Source: an uncultured Lachnospiraceae bacterium (lineage in GTDB: Bacteria > Bacillota > Clostridia > Lachnospirales > Lachnospiraceae). From it: a stretch of 64,000 bases of DNA. The notes below the pieces were generated by a model, which saw nothing but the letters and a program-made list of their open reading frames with translations, did not search any database and was not told the origin of the DNA. The position numbers and the translations under genes were made by a program. The stretch covers positions 62,001 through 126,000 of the forward strand of contig CAKRGM010000003.1 in assembly GCA_934330725.1 (NCBI GenBank), written 5' to 3'. Positions 1-7,726 of the stretch are shown here, in pieces; positions within the stretch are counted from its first letter, which is position 1; the number at the start of each line of letters is the position of its first letter.

Positions 1-19
1 CAAAATAAGGAAGGAAAAT

Positions 20-574
20 ATGATGAATGAATCAAAAAAATTTTCAACTAAAACAATTGCTGTTATTGCAGTTATTACAGCAGTAACATGTATACTTGCA
101 CCGTTTTCAATTCCAATCGGTCCGGTTCCGATATCATTAACTAATCTTGTTATATATCTGGGATTATATATTTTGGGAACTAAAAACGGGACAATCAGTT
201 ATTGTATATATCTTTTAATCGGGCTTGTGGGCGTTCCGGTATTTTCAAGTTTTACAGCAGGCCCAGGTAAGCTGTTTGGACCAACAGGAGGATATCTTAT
301 TGGATTTATTCCTATGGCAATTATTGCAGGTATCTGTATTGAAAAGTTTGAAAGAAAGATTGTACCGGGAATGATTGGTATGATTGTCGGAACAGCAGTC
401 TGTTATGCCCTTGGAACAGTATGGCTTGCTTATCAGGCACATATGACTTTTTGGCAGGCATTAATGGCAGGTGTTATACCATTTATAATAGAAGATCTTA
501 TTAAAATGATTATTGCAGCACTTGTTGGACCTGCAATACATAAAGCACTTGTAAAAGCACATGTTTTAGATTAA
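20..574 (+). CDS. bioY: BioY biotin transporter, ECF S component
   Basis: A 184-residue, very hydrophobic protein with about six membrane segments and the BioY pattern: an N-terminal ITAVTCILAPFSIPIGPVP stretch, then a Gly/Pro-rich loop around GPGKLFGPTGGYLIGF (about residues 80-97). The length is normal for BioY. In this family the S component binds biotin in the membrane and works with a shared energising module (EcfA, EcfA', EcfT); none of these is encoded nearby, so it probably uses modules encoded elsewhere. AAGGAAGG at 7-14 suits starts at either 20 or 23 (tandem ATG). A terminator-like hairpin follows. The role is inferred from family resemblance. Confidence 0.93.
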   Translation: MMNESKKFSTKTIAVIAVITAVTCILAPFSIPIGPVPISLTNLVIYLGLYILGTKNGTISYCIYLLIGLVGVPVFSSFTAGPGKLFGPTGGYLIGFIPMAIIAGICIEKFERKIVPGMIGMIVGTAVCYALGTVWLAYQAHMTFWQALMAGVIPFIIEDLIKMIIAALVGPAIHKALVKAHVLD

Positions 575-612
575 GGTACATATAAAATAAACAAATGAAA
601 CAAAAGTCAGGG

Positions 613-651
613 AGCTGTCGCACTAAGTAATTAATGCGCAGCTTCTTTTTT
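613..651 (+). terminator. Rho-independent terminator after bioY
   Basis: AGCTG-t-CGCA (613-622) pairs with TGCGCAGCT (635-643), leaving one bulged base, and is followed by a T-rich tail. It ends the bioY transcript before the IS element. Confidence 0.7.
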
Positions 652-677
652 ATGAAAGTGTTTGTTAACAGCATATC

Positions 678-706
678 TTGACAATATTATTATTAGATAC
701 TAGTAT
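678..706 (+). promoter_or_regulatory. Hybrid promoter across the left end of the IS630 element
   Basis: TTGACA (678-683) and TAGTAT (701-706) are 17 bases apart. The -35 box lies in flanking DNA and the -10 box within the IS inverted repeat, so the promoter was apparently completed by the insertion. It points into the transposase. Seen by eye only; no transcript evidence. Confidence 0.5.
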
Positions 707-735
707 AACGTAAATAAAATAAATAGACTAATATT
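697..735 (+). repeat. Left terminal inverted repeat of the IS630 element
   Basis: Its outer nine bases ATACTAGTA match the reverse complement of 1953-1961. Partial identity continues inward for about 38 bases. Confidence 0.75.
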
Positions 736-1960
736 TGTTTCTGTGGTATACTATGTCCATAAAAATATGGAGGACGTATACCATGGCTAAAGCAAAACCA
801 CTTTCCCTTTCATCAGAAGATCGCTCACGCTTAGAAGCAATTACAAAAACAAGAACATTGCAGGCTCAGACTGTTACCAGAGCAAGAATTCTCCTGCTGA
901 AAGCAGATGGTGAGTCTGTTGACTCTATTGCTGATAAAGTTGATCTGAACCGCAACAGCGTTCTTCTTTGCCTCAAAAAGTATACTCAGGGTGGCATTGA
1001 AAATGCCATTTATGATGCTCCTGGAAGAGGTAGAAATGCTTAAATAACTGATGATGAAAAAACGTGGATCATAAATATTGCCTGCCAACGTCCTGGTGAG
1101 TTTGGTTACTCAGCAGAAACGTGGACATATGCAAAGCTGACGGAACATATCAATAAAACTGCCGAAAGTGCTGGTTTTACAAGACTGTCAACGCTTACCA
1201 AAACAAGCATAAAAAACATTTTGGATGCAGCTGAAATTAAACCATTTCGTATCCAGTACTACTGCGAAAAGCGTGATCCAGACTTTGAGGCAAAGATGCA
1301 TGAGGTTCTTCTCGTTTATAAACAGATTGAAATGTTGTTTGATGAAAATGGTGAGCTATTCATACCTGCCGCTGAGCATGACGTACATACTTACTCATAC
1401 GATGAAAAACCGGGCATTCAGGCTATTTCTACTACAGGAAAGGATCTCAATCCAACCACAAACTGTGGAACAATTAAGCGTGATTATGAGTATAAACGTC
1501 TTAGTACGGTTTCCTTGTTAGCTGCTATTGATCTTCTTACTGGAGAGGCTATTCCATTAGTTTGTGATAAACATACGTCGGATGACTTTATTGACTTTCT
1601 TAAGCTTCTCAATGAAAAATATCCAGAAGGAGACATTATCCGAGTTATCATGGATAACCACACAGTCCACACAAGCAAAAAAGTCAAAGCATTTCTTGCG
1701 ACTATGCCAGGTCGATTTATATTTATTTTTACTCCAAAGCATGGATCATGGTTGAACATGATTGAAGGCTTTTTTGGCAAGATGACACGTCAGATGTTGA
1801 AGGGAATCAGAGTATCATCAAAACAGGAACTTATTGACCGTATCTACAAATACTTTGATGAGGTGAATGAAGTTCCAGTAGTCTATCATTGGAAATATAA
1901 AATGGATAACTTTGGCAAGGAGGATATTGGTCTAGATAATTAATTTACTGTCTACTAGTA
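698..1960 (+). mobile_element. IS630-family insertion sequence (about 1.26 kb)
   Basis: The element is bounded by imperfect terminal inverted repeats (697-735 and 1923-1961 on the opposite strand) that share ATACTAGTA at the tips, an internal GTAAAT block and a distal AATAT block. TA occurs at both outer edges (698-699 and 1959-1960), as expected from the TA target duplication of IS630/Tc1-mariner elements. One transposase gene, interrupted by a stop, lies inside. The element sits between bioY and a RibU-like gene, directly upstream of repeat copy 1. Confidence 0.85.
783..1943 (+). pseudogene. IS630-family DDE transposase, interrupted by an in-frame TAA
   Basis: One reading frame runs from ATG 783 (GGAGG at 769-773) to the stop at 1941-1943, but TAA at 1041-1043 interrupts it after codon 86. 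Both halves are in the same frame and the bases between them read as normal transposase sequence, so this is a nonsense mutation, not a frameshift. The first part holds the helix-turn-helix domain (SIADKVDLNRNSVLLCLKKY). The second holds the IS630 catalytic core: Asp in YSYDEKPG, Asp in VIMDNHTVH, and Glu in HGSWLNMIEGFF. A TTG at 1221 is the first plausible internal start and would give a 240-residue C-terminal fragment lacking the DNA-binding domain. Most likely inactive unless the stop is read through. Confidence 0.88.
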
Positions 1961-2002
1961 TTTAAAATTGAAATTGAAATGAAATGAAAAAATTGTGTTT
2001 AA

Positions 2003-2193
2003 AATTTCTACGTCGCAAAGCGCCTGAGAAATTGAAATCAGTGTGAAAAATTATACTGATACGATGATTTTTTACACGGCTATTTGTTTCTGAGCAAAAC
2101 AAATAGCTTAGGATGGCAGAAGGGAAATCACCAGGGTGAATTTCTCATTGCCTCTTTATAATAATGTTGCTCAGTAGAAATGAGGATAATATG
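2003..2193 (+). repeat. Structured intergenic repeat, copy 1 (upstream of the RibU-like gene)
   Basis: A string of hairpins related to copies at 15869 and 26096: AATTTCT/AGAAATT (2003-2009 with 2027-2033) around CGCAAAGCG; GTGTGAAAAATT with GATTTTTTACAC (2041-2052, 2066-2077); GGCTATTTGTTT with AAACAAATAGCT (2078-2089, 2097-2108); GAAATCACC with GGTGAATTTC (2124-2132, 2135-2144); CTCATT with AATGAG (2144-2149, 2179-2184). The last arm overlaps the Shine-Dalgarno GAGG of the downstream gene, and the element ends at its ATG (2191). This is the most diverged of the three copies. Confidence 0.7.
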
Positions 2194-2820
2194 AATAATA
2201 AAATTAATGCAAAAACGGTTGCATTTACAGGTATGCTGGGTGCACTATCAGCAGTTCTTATGATGTTTAATTTTCCTGTTCCGTTTGTACCATCGTTTTT
2301 AAAGTTTGATATTGCTGAATTGCCGGCACTTTTTGCTGGATTTATATTGGGTCCCATAAGCGGTTGTTTTGTTATTATAGTAAAGATTGCATTAAAACTT
2401 GTAATTCAGGGAACTGATACGGCATTTGTCGGAGAGGCAATGAATATGGTGGCAAGTCTTGCATTTATATTGCCTGCTTCAATAATATATCGTTTTTACC
2501 ATACAAAGAAAGGCGCACTGGTAAGCCTGGTTGTATCTACACTTTTTGTAAGCGTGGTATGTGTAGTTGTAAATGCATATATATCGTTTCCAATGTATTC
2601 AAAATTATATGGCTTATCAATGGATAAGATTATAAAAATGGGGGCTGCTGTTAATCCGTTTGTACATGATAGTTTTTCACTCATGCTATATGGAGTGCTG
2701 CCATTTAATATTATAAAATATGCAGCAACATCATTTATAACATATATATTTTATAAAAAATGTGCAAACGTACTAAGGTCAACACTTGGCATTGCAATAA
2801 AGCGGGATGGGAACAGATGA
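2191..2820 (+). CDS. ribU: RibU-like riboflavin ECF transporter S component
   Basis: The 209-residue product has about six membrane helices and RibU-family features: an N-terminal AFTGMLGALSAVLM helix, the FPVPFVPSFLKFDIAELPAL loop, and VIQGTDTAFVGEAMNM near residue 80. RibU binds riboflavin and relies on a shared ECF energising module, which is not in this window. ATG 2191 was chosen because GAGG (2182-2185) precedes it at normal spacing. An upstream in-frame ATG at 2164 has no good RBS and lies in repeat DNA. No FMN riboswitch is recognisable upstream, whereas many ribU genes have one. Riboflavin specificity comes from motif resemblance; another flavin or vitamin is possible. Confidence 0.8.
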   Translation: MNNKINAKTVAFTGMLGALSAVLMMFNFPVPFVPSFLKFDIAELPALFAGFILGPISGCFVIIVKIALKLVIQGTDTAFVGEAMNMVASLAFILPASIIYRFYHTKKGALVSLVVSTLFVSVVCVVVNAYISFPMYSKLYGLSMDKIIKMGAAVNPFVHDSFSLMLYGVLPFNIIKYAATSFITYIFYKKCANVLRSTLGIAIKRDGNR

Positions 2821-2976
2821 TGAAAAAGCAGATTTATGTTACAGAATACAGAGTCTGTTCACAGGGCAATTCTTAAAATATAATTAATAAAATATGAATT
2901 TAGTTTATATTTTGTTAAAATATTATTTATGAAAAGTACATAAAAAACCATGCAAATTTTTATGAATTATGCAATA

Positions 2977-3005
2977 TAGACAAAAAAACCATGCTGTGCT
3001 ATCTT
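2977..3005 (+). promoter_or_regulatory. Promoter of the mannose-family PTS operon
   Basis: TAGACA (2977-2982) and TATCTT (3000-3005) are separated by 17 bases, a good sigma-A match. Transcription would start near 3012, immediately before the antiterminator target, as in other LicT/SacY-type leaders. Confidence 0.6.
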
Positions 3006-3012
3006 AAATATA

Positions 3013-3043
3013 GATAGTATGTTACTGGAAGGCAGGCATTAAC
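3013..3043 (+). promoter_or_regulatory. Ribonucleic antiterminator (RAT) for a LicT/BglG protein
   Basis: The segment contains TGTTACTG, a short spacer, then GGCAGGCA and TTAAC, closely matching the LicT/SacY-type RAT core. Its 3' part (from 3032) is also the 5' arm of the terminator that follows, so protein-stabilised RAT and terminator exclude each other. The likely cognate protein is encoded at 6562-7401. Confidence 0.75.
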
Positions 3044-3092
3044 TATATATAGATTGTTAATAATTTATATATGTGTTGATGTCTGCTTTTTT
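3032..3092 (+). terminator. Leader terminator controlled by antitermination
   Basis: GCAGGCATTAAC (3032-3043) pairs, with G-U wobbles, with GTTGATGTCTGC (3075-3086), and the stem is extended inward by TATATA-rich arms. TTTTTT follows at 3087-3092. It overlaps the RAT and precedes the first structural gene by about 150 bases. Confidence 0.8.
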
Positions 3093-3240
3093 CATATTAT
3101 TCAATTTAGTTAACCATTTTAGCAGAATCTGTAAATACAGATTTTGTAGCATTTAGATTTATTCTGGGTGTATTGGGAAATTTACAATGGGGCATATTAA
3201 AGTATGTTTCAAAAAATCATTTTAGAAAGGGGAGCGTAAA

Positions 3241-4215
3241 ATGGTAGGAATTGTAATTGCTACACATGGCGGATTTGCAACTGGAATATTACAGTCTGCA
3301 ACAATGATTTTTGGTGAGCAGCCGGATGTAGCCGCAGTAACATTACAGCCAAGTCAGGGTCCTGATGATATTCGCAAACAGATCGAAGATGCAATGGCGT
3401 CGTTTGAGAATAATGAAGAGATTCTGATTCTGGTTGATTTATGGGGAGGCACGCCATTTAACCAGGCCAATGCTTTAATAGCAGGTCATGAGGATAAATG
3501 GGCAATAATTTCAGGACTCAATTTACCAATGTTATTGCAGGCATATGATGCACGTATGGATATTGAGACATCACATGGAGTTGCAGCTGCAATTGTAGGA
3601 GAAGGAAGAAAGGGCATTAAGATTTATCCTGAAGGCGTGGAGCCGGTAAGAAAGGCAAAAGCAGGAGCAGGAAAGAAAAATGCATTACCTGAAGGAACAG
3701 TTGTGGGAGATGGACATATCAAATATGTTCTTGCACGTGTTGATTCAAGACTTCTTCATGGTCAGGTTGCAACAGCATGGACAAAAACAACGCAGCCAAA
3801 CAGAATTATTGTTGTTTCAGATGGAGTTGCACATGATGATCTTAGAAAGAAACTTATAACAGAAGCAGCACCTCCAGGGGTTAAGGCAAATGTTATTCCA
3901 ATTAAGAAGATGATCGAGATTGCGAAAGATCCAAGGTTTGGAAATACAAAGGCTTTGTTATTGTTTGAAACACCACAGGATGCTCTGACTGTTATTGAGA
4001 ATGGTGTTGATATTAAAGAACTTAATATCGGATCAATGGCTCATTCAGTTGGAAAAGTAGTTGTAAACAAAGCAATATCTTTAGGAAAAGATGATGTTGC
4101 AACTTTTGAAAAACTTAAGTCACTTGGTGTTAAGTTTGATGTACGTAAGGTACCTGCTGACAGTAAAGAAAATATGGATAATATTTTAAATAAAGCCAGA
4201 GCTGAATTAAAATAA
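3241..4215 (+). CDS. manX: PTS mannose-family EIIAB
   Basis: A 324-residue fusion of two phosphotransfer domains. IIA (about 1-135) carries the phosphorylated His9 in IATHGGFATG. A short Ala/Lys/Gly linker (139-150) leads to IIB (about 160-324) with His173 in RVDSRLLHGQVATAW. Phosphate passes from HPr to His9, to His173, and then to the sugar as it enters through EIIC/EIID. Mannose-family systems carry mannose, glucose, fructose or amino sugars; the substrate is not readable here. It is the first gene of the operon behind the RAT/terminator leader, with a strong RBS. Confidence 0.95.
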   Translation: MVGIVIATHGGFATGILQSATMIFGEQPDVAAVTLQPSQGPDDIRKQIEDAMASFENNEEILILVDLWGGTPFNQANALIAGHEDKWAIISGLNLPMLLQAYDARMDIETSHGVAAAIVGEGRKGIKIYPEGVEPVRKAKAGAGKKNALPEGTVVGDGHIKYVLARVDSRLLHGQVATAWTKTTQPNRIIVVSDGVAHDDLRKKLITEAAPPGVKANVIPIKKMIEIAKDPRFGNTKALLLFETPQDALTVIENGVDIKELNIGSMAHSVGKVVVNKAISLGKDDVATFEKLKSLGVKFDVRKVPADSKENMDNILNKARAELK

Positions 4216-4237
4216 AATGTAAAAGGAGGATTTACAA

Positions 4238-5038
4238 ATGTCGGGTATAGCAATATTTTTGGTATTAGTAGTAGCTTTCCTAGCGGGTGTGGGAAGCGTT
4301 ATTGATGAGTTTCAGTTTCATCAGCCAATCGTAGCATGTACATTAATCGGTCTTGTTACGGGACATCTTACAGAAGGGGTAATCCTTGGTGGTTCTCTTC
4401 AGATGATAGCATTAGGATGGGCAAACATCGGTGCAGCTATCGCACCTGATGCAGCATTAGCTTCAGTTGCATCAGCAATTCTTCTTGTTCTTGGTGGACA
4501 GGGAAAAGAAGGAGTTTCAACAGCAATCGCAGTTGCAATTCCACTTGCAGTTGCAGGTCTTTTCTTAACAATGATCGTTCGTACACTTTCAGTTGCATGT
4601 GTACATCGTATGGATAAGGCAGCTGAAGATGCAAACTTCAAAGGTGTTGAATTATGGCAGATAATTGCTCTTGTATTACAGGGACTTCGTGTTGCAATTC
4701 CAGCAGCAGCATTATTATTCATTCCTGCTGAAACAGTTCAGAACGCACTTAAGGCAATGCCAGCATGGCTTACAGATGGTATGGCAATTGGCGGTGGTAT
4801 GATTGTTGCCGTTGGTTATGCAATGGTACTTAACATGATGGCTACTAAAGAAATATGGCCATTCTTTGCAATAGGTTTCTGTCTTGCAGCTTTATCAGGA
4901 CTTACACTTATTGCACTGGGTGTAATTGGTATATCTTTAGCATTACTTTATATCAAAGTAACAGATGGTAATTCATCAAATGGCAACGGCGGTGGAAATA
5001 TCGGTGATCCGCTTGATGATATTTTGAATGATTATTAA
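4238..5038 (+). CDS. manY: PTS mannose-family EIIC
   Basis: A 266-residue polytopic protein that forms part of the sugar channel with EIID. It begins 22 bases after EIIAB with a strong AGGAGG RBS and shows typical IIC-Man sequence: QFHQPIVACTLIGLVTGHLTEG near residues 28-49 and GGSLQMIALGWANIGAAIAPDAALASV. Six or more membrane segments are visible. The C-terminal tail is Asn/Gly-rich (GNSSNGNGGGNIGDPLDD) and probably cytoplasmic. Start 4238 is supported by spacing from the RBS. Confidence 0.95.
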   Translation: MSGIAIFLVLVVAFLAGVGSVIDEFQFHQPIVACTLIGLVTGHLTEGVILGGSLQMIALGWANIGAAIAPDAALASVASAILLVLGGQGKEGVSTAIAVAIPLAVAGLFLTMIVRTLSVACVHRMDKAAEDANFKGVELWQIIALVLQGLRVAIPAAALLFIPAETVQNALKAMPAWLTDGMAIGGGMIVAVGYAMVLNMMATKEIWPFFAIGFCLAALSGLTLIALGVIGISLALLYIKVTDGNSSNGNGGGNIGDPLDDILNDY

Positions 5039-5057
5039 TGAAGGGGGGATATTAATC

Positions 5058-5969
5058 ATGGGAGAAAAAGTTCAATTAACTAAAAAAGACAGATTATCAG
5101 TAGCTTGGCGTTCTACCTTCCTTCAGGGTTCATGGAACTATGAACGTATGCAGAATGGTGGCTGGGTTTTCGCAATGATTCCGGCAATTAAAAGACTCTA
5201 TACAACAAAAGACGAGCAGAAAGAAGCATTAAAAAGACATCTTGCTTTCTTTAATACTCATCCATATGTTGCATCACCAATACTTGGTGTTACATTAGCA
5301 TTAGAAGAAGACCGTGCAAATGGTGCACAGGTTGATGATGCTGCAATACAGGGTGTTAAGGTCGGTATGATGGGACCTTTGGCAGGTGTAGGTGATCCTG
5401 TGTTTTGGTTTACAGTAAGACCAATACTTGGTGCACTTGGCGCATCACTTGCAATGGCAGGAAACATTTTAGGACCTATACTTTTCTTCGTATTATGGAA
5501 TGTAATTCGTTGGGCATTTATGTGGTATACACAGGAATTTGGTTACAAAGCAGGTGCAAAGATTACAGAAGATATTTCCGGTGGTCTTTTAGGAAAGGTT
5601 ACTAAGGGCGCATCAATTCTTGGTATGTTCGTACTGGGTGGTCTGATTGAACGATGGGTAAGTATTAATTTCCAGCCTGTTGTATCAACCGTTAAATTAT
5701 CAGATGGAGCTTTCATAGACTGGTCAAAGCTTTCAAGCGGAGCAGAAGGCATTAAGGAAGCACTTACACAGTACTCAAGCGGCCTTGCACTTTCAGATGT
5801 TAAAGTAACAACATTACAGCAGAATCTGGATTCATTAATTCCGGGACTTGTTCCGTTGTTATTAACATTATTATGCATGTGGCTTTTAAAGAAGAAAGTA
5901 TCACCAATTGTAATAATCTTAGCTTTATTCGTAGTAGGTATTGTTGGACACGTAATCGGATTATTATAA
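5058..5969 (+). CDS. manZ: PTS mannose-family EIID
   Basis: A 303-residue membrane protein partnering EIIC. Signature stretches are FLQGSWNYERMQNGGW near the N-terminus, FFNTHPYVASPILGVTLALEE and VGMMGPLAGVGDPVFW, all characteristic of IID. Membrane helices cluster in the C-terminal two thirds. ATG 5058 follows a GGGGGG run at 5043-5048. An upstream in-frame ATG at 5028 overlaps the EIIC stop and lacks an RBS. Together with the two preceding genes it completes a mannose-class permease. Confidence 0.95.
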   Translation: MGEKVQLTKKDRLSVAWRSTFLQGSWNYERMQNGGWVFAMIPAIKRLYTTKDEQKEALKRHLAFFNTHPYVASPILGVTLALEEDRANGAQVDDAAIQGVKVGMMGPLAGVGDPVFWFTVRPILGALGASLAMAGNILGPILFFVLWNVIRWAFMWYTQEFGYKAGAKITEDISGGLLGKVTKGASILGMFVLGGLIERWVSINFQPVVSTVKLSDGAFIDWSKLSSGAEGIKEALTQYSSGLALSDVKVTTLQQNLDSLIPGLVPLLLTLLCMWLLKKKVSPIVIILALFVVGIVGHVIGLL

Positions 5970-6069
5970 TTGTAAATGATGAAAATGATGTATATTAAAA
6001 AATGGATTTATATAATGACATCATTAGGTAAATAACTAAAAGGTAAGACTAAAAGAATGGAGAATGGAT

Positions 6070-6444
6070 ATGGCTCAGTCAATAAACAGCAAAGTTGATA
6101 TCGTAATGGATGGAATATCATTTCATGGTCTTGATATATATGGGAAGATTATGGTAGGCGATAAGGGATTTGAATTTTATAATGATCGTAATGTTGAAGA
6201 TTTTATTCAGATTCCATGGAAAGAAATTAATTATGTTATTGCATCTGTTATGCTTAAAGGAAAGAAAATCCCACGCTTTGCAATTGAAACAAAATCGAAT
6301 GGGACATATTCATTCTCAGCTAAAAATCCTATTGAACTGCTGAAGGCTATGCGTCAGTATATTCCATCAGAGAGAATGGTTCGTTCATTAACATTTTTCC
6401 AGGTGTTAAAAAGAAGCATTAAACAATTATTTCATAAGAAATGA
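6070..6444 (+). CDS. manO: DUF956 family protein (ManO-like)
   Basis: A 124-residue soluble protein of the DUF956 family, members of which follow mannose PTS genes in many Firmicutes (called ManO in some). Recognisable segments are SFHGLDIYGKIMVGDKGFEFYN and PWKEINYVIASV; the C-terminus is basic (LFHKK). A regulatory or accessory role in the PTS is suspected for the family but the mechanism is not established. ATG 6070 is preferred: GGAG at 6059-6062 is well spaced for it but is only one base from the ATG at 6064. Confidence 0.85.
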   Translation: MAQSINSKVDIVMDGISFHGLDIYGKIMVGDKGFEFYNDRNVEDFIQIPWKEINYVIASVMLKGKKIPRFAIETKSNGTYSFSAKNPIELLKAMRQYIPSERMVRSLTFFQVLKRSIKQLFHKK

Positions 6445-6561
6445 CTGTTAAGTTATCTTGGAAATAAATATGGACTTAATATATGAAATGGTGTAAAATT
6501 TTATATATGAAATATTCATATTTTAAAAATATAAAGCAAGATAACCGAGGATGGAGTTGAA

Positions 6562-7401
6562 ATGTACAAAGTAGCTAAAATATTAAACCATAATGCGATT
6601 TTAGCAATTAAGGAAGATGGCATTCAGGAATATCTGTTAATGGGAAAAGGTATTGGATTTGGGAAAAAGATTTCTGAAACCATTGAAGCTGGTGATGACT
6701 GCCGGATTTATTCTCTTATGGATAATACCAATGAGGGAACGGATGGAGCAAAACAGCTGATTAAAAAAATTGATCCTATGTATTTTGAGATTTCTAATGT
6801 TATATTAGACAGAGCAGAAAAGGAATTTGGCAGAATAGACAGAAGCATAATGTTCCCAATGGCCGATCATATTGCATTTGCTGCCCAGAGAATTAAAAAT
6901 GGTGAGGCAATAAGTAATCCTTTGACACAGGATATAAAGATATTATTTTATAAAGAATATAAGATTGCATCTATGGTCAGACCTTTGCTTAAAAACATTG
7001 ATAATATAGATGTAGAAGATGATGAAATAGGATATCTTGCATTACATGTGCACTCTGCAATATGTGATGATAAAGTATCCAATGCAATGATAATGGCAGG
7101 AAGTGTCAGGGAATGTATTACGCTGATAGAGAACGATAGTAAAAAACATATAGACGTACAGACTATGTCGTATAATCTTTTGATGAACCATATAAAATAT
7201 ATGGTAGCAAGAGCAATTGGAGGGGAAGACTTAAAGTTTGATATGAATGATTATATCAGACAGAATTTTCCAAAAGCATTTGAAATATCAAAAATGGTTT
7301 GTAATCATTTGTCAGAGCAGCTTAACCGCAAGCTGCATGAGAATGAAATCGGTTATCTTGCTATACACATTGCAAGGGTATATTCTAATGATGATGGCTG
7401 A
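6562..7401 (+). CDS. licT: LicT/BglG-family transcription antiterminator
   Basis: A 279-residue protein with the three-domain layout of this family: an RNA-binding CAT domain (about 1-58, MYKVAKILNHNAILAI and GKGIGFGKK), PRD1 (about 70-170, with FPMADHIAFAAQRIKNG and EIGYLALHVHSA) and PRD2 (about 180-279, with LMNHIKYMVARAI and EIGYLAIHIARV). The PRD histidines are sites where HPr and EIIB of PTS systems control activity. Its likely target is the RAT at 3013-3043 upstream of the same gene cluster. It is followed closely by the HPr gene. Target assignment is inference from synteny and the RAT match. Confidence 0.93.
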   Translation: MYKVAKILNHNAILAIKEDGIQEYLLMGKGIGFGKKISETIEAGDDCRIYSLMDNTNEGTDGAKQLIKKIDPMYFEISNVILDRAEKEFGRIDRSIMFPMADHIAFAAQRIKNGEAISNPLTQDIKILFYKEYKIASMVRPLLKNIDNIDVEDDEIGYLALHVHSAICDDKVSNAMIMAGSVRECITLIENDSKKHIDVQTMSYNLLMNHIKYMVARAIGGEDLKFDMNDYIRQNFPKAFEISKMVCNHLSEQLNRKLHENEIGYLAIHIARVYSNDDG

Positions 7402-7451
7402 TTTTATTAACTGATCCTATAGAAAATAGTCGCAATATGGAGGTAGAAATA

Positions 7452-7709
7452 ATGAAAGAATTTAAGTATGTTATCAAGGATGAAGTAGGAATTCATGCAA
7501 GACCAGCAGGTCTTCTTGTAAAAAAGGCAAAGGAGTTTTCAGACAAAATCACAATTTCTATCAATGGAAAGAGTGCTGAAGCTACAAGACTTATGGCACT
7601 TATGGGTCTTGGCGTAAAACACGGTGATGAGGTTACTGTAACAGTAGAGGGAGCTGATGAAGATTCAACAGCTACAGCAATGCAGGAGTTTTTTAATGAG
7701 AATCTGTAA
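7452..7709 (+). CDS. ptsH: HPr phosphocarrier protein with Arg at position 46
   Basis: An 85-residue HPr. The phosphorylated His15 is intact in GIHARPAG. Aligned with B. subtilis HPr without gaps, position 46, normally the Ser modified by HPr kinase, is Arg (EATRLMALMGLG). The protein should therefore carry PEP-derived phosphate but not the Ser46 signal of carbon catabolite repression. GGAGG (7440-7444) selects ATG 7452 over 7437. It lies between licT and ptsI, so the general PTS phosphocarriers are encoded beside a sugar-specific permease. Confidence 0.95.
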   Translation: MKEFKYVIKDEVGIHARPAGLLVKKAKEFSDKITISINGKSAEATRLMALMGLGVKHGDEVTVTVEGADEDSTATAMQEFFNENL

Positions 7710-7726
7710 AAGATAGAGGAATTGTT

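Larger units (their letters stand above)
2821..3240. other. Intergenic region: PTS operon leader
   Basis: This 420-base gap has no convincing gene. Its right half holds the promoter (2977-3005), the antiterminator target (3013-3043) and a terminator (3032-3092), followed by an AT-rich untranslated leader up to the RBS (AAAGGGGAG, about 3226-3235) of the EIIAB gene. Nothing recognisable was seen in 2821-2970 beyond AT-rich sequence. Confidence 0.7.

Noticed and set aside
1041..1043. Programmed read-through or recoding of the IS630 TAA
   Set aside because: No frameshift site or recoding structure was visible; a nonsense mutation is the simplest explanation.
1962..2190. FMN riboswitch upstream of the RibU-like gene
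   Set aside because: None of the conserved FMN-aptamer blocks were found; the region is explained by repeat copy 1.
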